The notes under the pieces were generated by a model. It did not search any database and was not told the DNA's origin. It saw nothing but the letters and a program-made list of their open reading frames with translations. This document shows, piece by piece, positions 53,440 to 60,615 of a stretch of 64,000 nt of DNA. This stretch comes from Chitinophaga sp. LS1. Its GTDB lineage: Bacteria > Bacteroidota > Bacteroidia > Chitinophagales > Chitinophagaceae. Position 1 is the stretch's first letter; each line of letters begins with the position of its first letter. Location: NCBI RefSeq assembly GCF_034274695.1, contig NZ_CP128362.1, positions 5,148,501 to 5,212,500 on the forward strand. The letters are read 5' to 3'. The position numbers and the translations under genes are program-made.

Positions 53440-54325
53440 GCATATGTTTAGATTGCCTGTACTGGTCTACGGCATCCAGCAGTGTATTGCGGGGCATGCC
53501 GGCGGCGATGGCGTCCCATATGGTCAGGGTATCATTGCCATTGATTGGCGCTAACCATGGCCGGATGTCGGCGATAGTGAGTGCTTTCAGTTCCAGTATA
53601 AAGCGGTGTTCATCAAAAAAGGCTTTGACAAAGTCATTAGCGGGTGAAAATAAGAGTTCGGCGGGTGTGCCGGTTTGCTGTACTTTGCCTTTGTCCATGA
53701 GGCAGATTTGCGTGCCCAGTTCAAAGGCTTCCTGCACATCATGGGTGACCATGATGATGGTTTTAGATTGTATTTCGTCGAGTGCGCGAAATTCTTTTCT
53801 TACGCTGGCGCGGGTCACGGGATCAAGTGCTCCAAAAGGTTCGTCCATGAGCAATACGGGTGGGTCTGCGGCGAGTGCGCGGGCCAGACCTACACGTTGT
53901 TGCTGTCCGCCACTAAGTTGTTGCGGATATGCATGGAGAAAATCGGAAACAGGGAGATGGAGTTTTTCCATCAATGCCGCTACTCTCGATGCGATACGAC
54001 CTGCATCCCACCTGAGCAGACGGGGTACCACGCCGATGTTTTCACCTACGGTGTAATGGGGGAAGAGACCGTGATATTGGAGTACGTAACCGATGCCTCT
54101 TCTCAGGGATTCCAGTCGTTGGGATAATACGGATTGACCGTTTACAAAAATATTCCCGCTGTCTGGCAATAACAGGCGGTTGATCATTCTGAGTGTGGTA
54201 GTTTTCCCACTTCCACTGGTGCCCAGCAGAATAAGTGTTTCTCCTGCATTCACTTCGAATGATACAGCAGAAACGGCTGGCTTACCGTTGAGGAATGACT
54301 TGCTCACATTTTCCAGTTTGATCAT
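53426..54325 (-). CDS. ABC transporter ATPase (EgtV/OpuCA type)
   Basis: 299 residues. Walker A GTSGSGKTT with Lys41, Q-loop YVLQYHGLFPH, signature LSGGQQQRVGLARAL, Walker B VLLMDEPFG and the H-loop MVTHDV. The C-terminal part (about 240-299) is short, with no complete CBS pair as in full-length OpuCA. It energises the fused permease/binding protein encoded immediately downstream. It is the first gene of the cluster ATPase-permease-egtB-egtD, 79 bp downstream of the disulfide reductase gene on the same strand. Confidence 0.9.
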   Translation of the reverse strand: MIKLENVSKSFLNGKPAVSAVSFEVNAGETLILLGTSGSGKTTTLRMINRLLLPDSGNIFVNGQSVLSQRLESLRRGIGYVLQYHGLFPHYTVGENIGVVPRLLRWDAGRIASRVAALMEKLHLPVSDFLHAYPQQLSGGQQQRVGLARALAADPPVLLMDEPFGALDPVTRASVRKEFRALDEIQSKTIIMVTHDVQEAFELGTQICLMDKGKVQQTGTPAELLFSPANDFVKAFFDEHRFILELKALTIADIRPWLAPINGNDTLTIWDAIAAGMPRNTLLDAVDQYRQSKHMHGTS

Positions 54326-54404
54326 ATGGGGATGAAATTACTCATATTGTTTTTAGGAACAGGGGAATCTTTGATTTGTACAAATTGTTCCGTAATAAGT
54401 ACAA

Positions 54405-55784
54405 TTACTTTGTGATGCTCATGAAAAGATTGTTCAATGATTCTGTGTACAGTGGATGCGCAAAGATCATTTCCCGGATCTGTGTAGCGGTCATGCCTGC
54501 CATCATGGCGATTTGTAGTACGCTCATGATTTCACCGCCGTTATGGCCTAAGATTGCGGCGCCTAATATCCTGCCTGTTGACTTTTCGACCACTGCTTTC
54601 ATAAAACCATCTGTGTGTCCTGTTTCAATAGCGCGGGCTACTTTAGACATATCCAGACAGGCTACCTGGATATCGAGACCCTGTTCGCGTGCTTCCTTTT
54701 CTGTTAGCCCAATTCTGCCTAATTGCGGATCGGTAAATACGCAATAGGGGACAGGTCTGCCAATAGTGGTTTCGTTCTTTTTTTCGACTAGATTTTTGAG
54801 CAGAATGAGATGATCATTGTAGGAAATATGTGTAAATGCCGGGCCACCTTTTACATCTCCAAGGGCATAGATGCCAGGTACAGAAGTTTCCAGTTTTTCA
54901 TTCACAGGAATAAAGCCTTTTTCGTCGGTAGTGATGCCGGTCGTATCTAGGTGTAATTCCTTTGTCTGCGGTGTACGGCCGGATGCAACGAGAATATGAG
55001 AGCCGGTGACGGTGGTACTTTCACCATTGGCATTCAGTACGATCCTCACGGCATCGCCGGCGCCTTCAATTTGTTTGATAGTTGCACCTGTATGTACTTT
55101 GATGCCAGCCCCTTCCATGATCTTTTTCATGGCGGCAGACACATCTTCATCTTCTCTTTTCAGCAAAGTAGAGCGTTCGATGATCGTGACCTGACAACCA
55201 AACCGGCGGAACATTTGTCCGAATTCCAAACCAATGTAACTGCCACCCAGTACGATGAGGTGGGAGGGAAGGGTTTGCAGATCCAGTAAAGTCGTATTAG
55301 TAAGATAGGGTACCTGATTTAGGCCGGGAATATCCGGGATCTTTGGGGAGGTACCGGTATTGATAAAGATATGATCGGCTGTAATGGTTTCGGAGCTGCC
55401 TGTTCTGAGTTTTACATCCACTGTTTTGGGGCCGTTAAAGCTGGCAGTGCCATAGTAGATAGTGACCCCATCCGTATTTTCCAGCCCTTTGGTAGCCCCG
55501 CCTCTGAAGGAGGTGACAATCTCATTCTTGCGGGTGATGATTTTTTCAAAATCGAGTTGAAAACCGGACACAGTGATCCCCCATTGCCTGCTGTTGGCCA
55601 CAGTATGTGCTGCTTCGGCACAGGCAATCATTGCTTTTGTGGGAGTGCATCCATCATTAATGCAGGTACCGCCTATCCATCGTTTTTCTATAATGGCTGT
55701 TTTCCAGCCTGCCTTTGCCAGTTTTTTTGCCAGGGGAACTCCCCCCTGACCAGAACCAATGACGATCGCATCAAATTTTTGCAT
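54405..55784 (-). CDS. FAD-dependent pyridine nucleotide-disulfide oxidoreductase
   Basis: 459 residues from ATG 55784. The FAD-binding start is DAIVIGSGQGGVP, and the redox disulfide is Cys41-Cys46 in GGTCINDGCTPTK. The NAD(P) site is HLIVLGGSYIGLEFGQ, the second FAD motif is VPGIYALGDVKG, and the C-terminal dimer interface has AHPLYTESLNNLF with the usual His-Glu pair. It belongs to the glutathione/mycothione/lipoamide reductase family. It lacks the C-terminal vicinal cysteines and N-terminal HMA domain of mercuric reductase, the name often given to such genes. Its place upstream of the transporter and egtBD suggests a role in reducing a low-molecular-weight disulfide; unproven. A TTG 27 nt upstream is rejected as start. 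Confidence 0.85.
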   Translation of the reverse strand: MQKFDAIVIGSGQGGVPLAKKLAKAGWKTAIIEKRWIGGTCINDGCTPTKAMIACAEAAHTVANSRQWGITVSGFQLDFEKIITRKNEIVTSFRGGATKGLENTDGVTIYYGTASFNGPKTVDVKLRTGSSETITADHIFINTGTSPKIPDIPGLNQVPYLTNTTLLDLQTLPSHLIVLGGSYIGLEFGQMFRRFGCQVTIIERSTLLKREDEDVSAAMKKIMEGAGIKVHTGATIKQIEGAGDAVRIVLNANGESTTVTGSHILVASGRTPQTKELHLDTTGITTDEKGFIPVNEKLETSVPGIYALGDVKGGPAFTHISYNDHLILLKNLVEKKNETTIGRPVPYCVFTDPQLGRIGLTEKEAREQGLDIQVACLDMSKVARAIETGHTDGFMKAVVEKSTGRILGAAILGHNGGEIMSVLQIAMMAGMTATQIREMIFAHPLYTESLNNLFMSITK

Positions 55785-55815
55785 TCCCGGGTTTTTAGTA
55801 AGTAGGATCAATGGG

Positions 55816-56097
55816 TTACCGTAACACTTCTACACCTTTCCAGAAGGCGATGTAACCTTTTATGTTGTTTGCAGCATCTTTGGGAGCTGGGTAATACCAG
55901 GCTGCGTCTTTGTTTACTTTTCCATCCACGGTTACATCATAGTAGGATGCTTCTCCTTTCCATGGACAGATTGTGTGGGTCTTGCTGGGACTTAGCATTT
56001 CCTGTTTTACGGCTTCGGGAGGAAAGTAGTGATTATGTTCGACTATCACAGTTTTTTCGCTTTCTGCTATTACTTCCTTTTGCCAGATTGCTTTCAT
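55816..56097 (-). CDS. DUF427-family protein
   Basis: 93 residues. MKAIWQKEVIAESEKTVIVEHNHYFPPEAV, split by strands, followed by CPWKGEASYYDVTV, KDAAWYYPAP and IKGYIAFWKGVEV, is the DUF427 domain pattern, a small beta fold of unknown function. The conserved Cys-Pro-Trp-Lys-Gly block might bind a ligand. It is 31 nt before the disulfide reductase ATG on the same strand and therefore the probable first gene of the operon that continues to egtD. No catalytic role is known. Confidence 0.8.
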   Translation of the reverse strand: MKAIWQKEVIAESEKTVIVEHNHYFPPEAVKQEMLSPSKTHTICPWKGEASYYDVTVDGKVNKDAAWYYPAPKDAANNIKGYIAFWKGVEVLR

Positions 56098-56280
56098 CGT
56101 GTTGTCGTTTAAGGCGTTATAAATACGTGGACAAATTTTATACCATTGAAATGAGTGCTTCCTTTCTTTGCGCGATAATGATTCTTCCTTGATTAATGTC
56201 AGTCTTCATTTATAAAAAGTGGAGACAGAAGGTAGGGAATTTTTTTTAAAAAGGACTTGTCTGATTGAAACTATTTCCTT

Positions 56281-56365
56281 TACTTTGTATTTCAAAGTGA
56301 AAGGTGTTTCACCAGATTGGCCATGGCCGATTTTTTTAGCCTTATAAGCTTTGAAATACAAAGTA
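56281..56365 (+). promoter_or_regulatory. Two palindromic sites upstream of the XrtN operon
   Basis: ACTTTG-TATTT-CAAAGT (56282-56298) is a perfect palindrome; CTTTG-AAATA-CAAAG (56349-56363) has the same arms. The two sites are inverted copies over 17 bp (56281-56297 and 56349-56365), 67 bp apart centre to centre, and the second ends 10 bp before the ATG. The first overlaps a near-consensus -7 word (TACTTTG). This is an operator-like arrangement. Confidence 0.5.
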
Positions 56366-56374
56366 CTTTATGAT

Positions 56375-58852
56375 ATGACAAATAAGCAATATTTTCAATT
56401 CATGTTCCGGGATGAGCGCCTTTGGGTGGGTTTACTCCTTATTCCTGTTACCCTTGGATTCTACTTTTTTCCTGGGATGGTTCAAAGCCAGTCGGAGGAC
56501 ACATTTCCCCTATTTCTGTTAATTTATGTGTCCGTTTTGTTGTATTTCGTGTTTTTATGGGGGAAGGGTGGATTTAAAAAGGGGAGAAGGAGCCGCAATG
56601 CATTTGCAGTGTACCTGACCTTGTGCCTCATCAGTTGTTTTGCGTTGAACAAATGCATGGAAATTTTCGCAGTTTCTACTGACTGGTGGGCGATTACATT
56701 GGGAGTGTGTTGCATCAACAATATTGCCTATGGTTTTAAAGAGGGATTTCCTCCTGTGGTGAGAACCATTATGGCATTCATACTGGGTGTTTCTACCTGT
56801 TGTTTTTTATACCTTATGTTCTGTATGTTGCCCACCTGTATCATTGGCGCTATTGGTATGATTGTATTTGGTATTGGGGGGCATGTGTTCATCCCGCTGT
56901 TGTTTTTGATCTATACTTATAACCTGGTATCTGCCTGTGTCTGGTTCAGGCGTACATACCGGTATGCCTACCTGGCTGGTATCGGGAGCGTGGTGGCACT
57001 GATCATTGTATATACTATGCTGTGGAAAAACGCTGTTTCTGCCATTGATGATGCTTATCTCAGGACAGACAATGAAGACCTGCCAGCATGGGAAAATGTA
57101 GCGCGCAAGACACCTGGTAATGCGATGACAGAGAGGGTGTTGAAGGCAGGGATCGTATACCAGACAGGGAACGATGCTTTTGGTGACTGGAGTTTCTTTG
57201 ATATGCCCAGGAGAAGAAGCTTTTATGATGCCGAGCAATTGCAGGATCCGCTGCTGGTGATCGCCTCCCTGACGGGCACTGCCTATATACCGGAAACAGA
57301 GGCGGCCCAGGTACTGACCGCTATGTACGACAGCCGTCAGGAAACACAGGAACGGCTGTGGAGCGGCGATAAACTCTCTACTATTCAGGTACGTACCAAT
57401 GCGAATATCTGGCCTTCGCTGCACATGGCGTATACAGAGAAAACGATCAATGTTTTCAACGCGGAGATGAGTAGAAATAGCTGGAATAACCAGGAGGCTA
57501 TTTACACTTTTCACTTGCCCGAAGGAGGTGTCGTGACTTCCCTTTCCCTCTGGATAAATGGCAAGGAAGAAAAAGGTATTCTAACTACCAAAGAAAAAGC
57601 GGCGGAGGCGTATGAAAAAATTGTGGGTCATGAATACCGTGATCCCAGCGTGGTACACTGGCAGGAAGGGAATACGGTGACGGTACGTGTGTTTCCTGTG
57701 GAAGGGCAATCCGGCAGACAGGTTAAAATCGGTATCACGACGCCGTTGTTACAACAGGGCAAGCGACTGGTGTACCAGAATATCTGGTTCCAGGGGCCGG
57801 ATGCAGGCAGTGCCCGTGAAGATGTAAACATCAACTTCCAGGAGACACCGGTAGGCGTGGAATTGCCCGGAATGTTCAGTCGTACGAAGAATACTTTTTC
57901 CAGCGTAGGCCCTTATGAAGCAGACTGGCAATTATCTGTGATCGATCCCGGCATACGGAGTAACCGTTTTAGTGCCAATGGGAAGTCATTCTTTGTAGCG
58001 CCTTACAAACAAGAATTGAGTGGTGCTGATATCAAAACTATTTACCTCGATATTAACCAGTCATGGACGGAAGAAGAATTTAAAGAAATATTAAATCTGC
58101 ACTATCCCGTAAAGGTGTATATCGATAATCAATGGCATACAGCCACTGGTGAGAACTTTGGGCGACTGGTCAAAGACCGGTACAGTTTATTTCCTGTATA
58201 CAATGTACCTGATCGTGCATCCGCATTGGTCATTACGAAGGGAAATGTGATGTCTCCCAATTTGGGTGATCTGGCAGGAAGTGTATTCAGTGAACAAATA
58301 AAGACGTCATTAAAAATACCTGGGAAAATGCAATTGTTTAATCTTGGTGGCGAGCTGTCTCCTTACCTGCGTACACTGAAAGAATACCGTTTCTTCCGGT
58401 ATGCGGATGGAGATGTAAAAGAGCTGGCGCAATGGCTGCCGCAGCACCAGTTTCCCAGAGATATAGAGAATGATAACCGTGTAGTGATAGCACCCGCAGG
58501 TGTGACGATCAATATGGATGATCAGACGGGGGTAAGCAATGCGCCTGATCACCTGATGCGCTTATTTGCTTACAACCACATCATGCAGAAAATGGGGCCG
58601 CAAAAAATGTCGGACAGTGAGATCATTGCCACTGCAAAAGAATCTTATATCGTGACCCCGGCCTCCAGTCTGATCGTACTGGAAACACAAGCAGATTATG
58701 ACCGTTTCGATATACATGATGACGCCAACAGTCTGAAGAACGCTTCCCTAAAAGGCAAAGGGGCGGTGCCTGAACCGCATGAGTGGGCTTTGATCATAAT
58801 AGGGTTAGTATGTATCGTTTGGTTTAAAAAGAAACGCGCTGTAGCAATATGA
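56375..58852 (+). CDS. XrtN-system VIT-domain protein with sorting tail
   Basis: 825 residues from ATG 56375. The first 220 residues contain seven or eight hydrophobic helices. A VIT-like domain follows (about 370-480: NQEAIYTFHLPEGGVVTSLS, INGKEEKGILTTKEKAAEAY, GNTVTVRVFPVEGQSGRQVKI), then a long periplasmic part. The C-terminus is a PEP-CTERM-like tripartite tail: PEPHEWALIIIGLV, the rest of a hydrophobic helix, then KKKR. This is the family known to occur only with exosortase N, its presumed processing enzyme, encoded next with an ATGA overlap. An upstream TTG (56351) lies inside the operator-like palindrome and is rejected. Confidence 0.85.
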   Translation: MTNKQYFQFMFRDERLWVGLLLIPVTLGFYFFPGMVQSQSEDTFPLFLLIYVSVLLYFVFLWGKGGFKKGRRSRNAFAVYLTLCLISCFALNKCMEIFAVSTDWWAITLGVCCINNIAYGFKEGFPPVVRTIMAFILGVSTCCFLYLMFCMLPTCIIGAIGMIVFGIGGHVFIPLLFLIYTYNLVSACVWFRRTYRYAYLAGIGSVVALIIVYTMLWKNAVSAIDDAYLRTDNEDLPAWENVARKTPGNAMTERVLKAGIVYQTGNDAFGDWSFFDMPRRRSFYDAEQLQDPLLVIASLTGTAYIPETEAAQVLTAMYDSRQETQERLWSGDKLSTIQVRTNANIWPSLHMAYTEKTINVFNAEMSRNSWNNQEAIYTFHLPEGGVVTSLSLWINGKEEKGILTTKEKAAEAYEKIVGHEYRDPSVVHWQEGNTVTVRVFPVEGQSGRQVKIGITTPLLQQGKRLVYQNIWFQGPDAGSAREDVNINFQETPVGVELPGMFSRTKNTFSSVGPYEADWQLSVIDPGIRSNRFSANGKSFFVAPYKQELSGADIKTIYLDINQSWTEEEFKEILNLHYPVKVYIDNQWHTATGENFGRLVKDRYSLFPVYNVPDRASALVITKGNVMSPNLGDLAGSVFSEQIKTSLKIPGKMQLFNLGGELSPYLRTLKEYRFFRYADGDVKELAQWLPQHQFPRDIENDNRVVIAPAGVTINMDDQTGVSNAPDHLMRLFAYNHIMQKMGPQKMSDSEIIATAKESYIVTPASSLIVLETQADYDRFDIHDDANSLKNASLKGKGAVPEPHEWALIIIGLVCIVWFKKKRAVAI

Positions 58853-60267
58853 GGATCCTTATACCTGTGTACCTTGTCCTGTTCCTTGTAGGGCTGCAGC
58901 ACTTTGTGGATTGGCAGTCTGCCGGTTTCCTGCTGGGACTGGCAGCGCTGCCCTTCACGACCGAATTCGATCAAACAAAAAAGGGAAGCCAGCGATATTT
59001 TTATATCTCTATTGGCTTGTTCGCATTGTTTCTACTGGTGCCGGTGCATACATTTTATTATCTGGCATTGATCACAGCAGTTGTATTTTGTTTGGAGATG
59101 TATGTGGGAAGGATTAATCTGCTGCCTATGCTGGTAATGATCTGTATGTCGCCGGTATTCCGGTTCTGGGCGGACCTGTTTACATTTCCCATTCGTTTGC
59201 AACTGACCGCGCTGGCGGGGAGTGTGGTGATGGGGGCAAAAGTAGAGGGGAATATCATTAGCTGTGGTGGACAGGATTTCTCCGTAGATCCCGCTTGTAT
59301 GGGTTTGCAGATGACGGTGACTGCTATGTTGTGTGGAATGATCATTATAGGAGGATTCCAGAAAAAGTATAGAAAATATCTATCGGTGGGCATGACCCTT
59401 GGGGTATTGAGTGTAGCGTTTGGATTGAATGTAATAGGCAATTTAATACGGATCATTTGTCTCGTACAGTTTAAAATAATGCCGGATACCCCGTCGCATG
59501 AGGCGGTAGGAGTGATGTCATTAGTAGGTTATGTTATAGTGCCTTTTGTTTTTTTCAGCAGGTATATGATCATGCGGTTTGGTACTCCGGTTGTGGTAGA
59601 GAAGAAAATATACCGGATTGTACCTACTGGTCCTTTATTGTTACGGAATGGTATATTGCTGGCGTGCATGATCTATGGCTGTTATGTAAACCTGCGTCCG
59701 CGGCCTGTGGTAGCGCATGCATTGCCTGTGAAGACCGCAGGGTATATCGTGAAGAATTTACCTGATGATGTTACGCAGTTAATGAGTAAGGATGCGTTGG
59801 TGTATGTGAAATTTATTCCTTCCTATTATTATTCAGAGCATCATCCTATGATCTGTTGGAAGGGGAGTGGGTATACATTTGAAAAGGTACAGGAGCAGGT
59901 ATGGGATGGCAGGTCTGTTTATACTGCCTTGTTGGTGGAGGGGAATACAAAACTATATACCGCCTGGTGGTACGATAATGGAAAGCATCGTACGAACAGC
60001 CAGCTGACCTGGCGATGGGATGTGTTTACAGGGGCAAGACCTTATTCATTAATTAATGTCACCGCATCCGACGAGGCGACCTTAAGAAAGGTAATAAAGA
60101 CATTTGCCCCTGCGTCAGGAGTTGGAGGTGAAGGCTACGCATGTTTTATATCCGCTGTTGACAAGAAATTCGCTGTTGAAAGATTTTGCGGATCATCCGA
60201 AAGGGAAGGCGGTGTATGCGAAATTAATGGAGGGAATGGGAACCATGTTTGGTGGGGGAGAAAGTAA
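58849..60267 (+). CDS. xrtN: Exosortase N
   Basis: 472 codons with about eight membrane helices in the first 260 residues. The transpeptidase-like triad is visible: Cys150 in VDPACMGLQMT, Arg201 in NVIGNLIRII and His217 in PSHEAVGV. Exosortases cleave a C-terminal PEP-type tail in the cytoplasmic membrane; type N is dedicated to the VIT protein encoded just upstream (overlap ATGA). After membrane helix ~285 a soluble C-terminal domain runs to about residue 430. The last 35-40 codons are read in the wrong frame of an apparent GH3 gene remnant, so the natural C-terminus has probably been changed. Catalytic residues are intact. Confidence 0.85.
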   Translation: MRILIPVYLVLFLVGLQHFVDWQSAGFLLGLAALPFTTEFDQTKKGSQRYFYISIGLFALFLLVPVHTFYYLALITAVVFCLEMYVGRINLLPMLVMICMSPVFRFWADLFTFPIRLQLTALAGSVVMGAKVEGNIISCGGQDFSVDPACMGLQMTVTAMLCGMIIIGGFQKKYRKYLSVGMTLGVLSVAFGLNVIGNLIRIICLVQFKIMPDTPSHEAVGVMSLVGYVIVPFVFFSRYMIMRFGTPVVVEKKIYRIVPTGPLLLRNGILLACMIYGCYVNLRPRPVVAHALPVKTAGYIVKNLPDDVTQLMSKDALVYVKFIPSYYYSEHHPMICWKGSGYTFEKVQEQVWDGRSVYTALLVEGNTKLYTAWWYDNGKHRTNSQLTWRWDVFTGARPYSLINVTASDEATLRKVIKTFAPASGVGGEGYACFISAVDKKFAVERFCGSSEREGGVCEINGGNGNHVWWGRK

Positions 60268-60424
60268 GGAGCCGCTCACGCCTGCATAGGAGGAAGCGAA
60301 AAAGAAAATGCAGGCGATGATGGTGGCGATATTGAATGAAATGCCGGTAAGCAAGTTGGTAACGATGGGAGGAGGGAAGTTTACAGAAGAAATGCTGGAT
60401 GCGATGTTGAAGCAGGTACAGTAA
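60149..60424 (+). pseudogene. 3' remnant of a glycoside hydrolase family 3-like gene
   Basis: In the frame +1 relative to xrtN the sequence reads LLTRNSLLKDFADHPKGKAV, then AKLMEGMGTMFGGGESKEPLTPA, a TAG stop (60287-60289), and in the same frame EEAKKKMQAMMVAIL with NEMPVSKLVTMGGGKFTEEM to a TAA at 60422. This resembles the tail found at the C-terminus of many GH3 beta-glucosidases (TRN-S-L...HP-GKAV... NEMPL..L...GGK). It has no start, and its first 120 bp overlap the end of xrtN. It is most simply a deletion remnant. Confidence 0.5.
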
Positions 60425-60448
60425 CAAAGAGGCTTATTATGGTAGAGA

Positions 60449-60532
60449 GCGGTGATTTGGTTTTGGCCTTCTGCCAAAACCAAATCACCGCAAAGCGAAA
60501 AAAGACTTTTGCCGAAGGCAAAAGTCTTTTTT
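60449..60532. terminator. Two perfect hairpins in tandem
   Basis: Hairpin 1: arms 60449-60467 and 60473-60491 (19 bp, 5-nt loop). Hairpin 2: AAAAAAGACTTTTGCC (60498-60513), loop GAA, and its complement (60517-60532) ending in eight T. They resemble in design the pair at 15181-15283. They would end transcription of the XrtN unit. Confidence 0.85.
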
Positions 60533-60615
60533 TTGCTGTTTAAATCGGCTGTTTAAATTTGAACAGTTTTAAGGATTCTGTGTTATATAATACTTATCTC
60601 ATCGTTCCAAAATAT

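Noticed and set aside
51892..54325. Plain glycine betaine/choline osmoprotectant transporter
   Set aside because: Sequence alone allows it, but operon overlap with egtB favours an EgtUV-like role; kept as an alternative in the entry.
54405..55784. Mercuric reductase
   Set aside because: No N-terminal HMA domain and no C-terminal vicinal cysteine pair; no merT/P/R nearby. Named as a general disulfide reductase instead.
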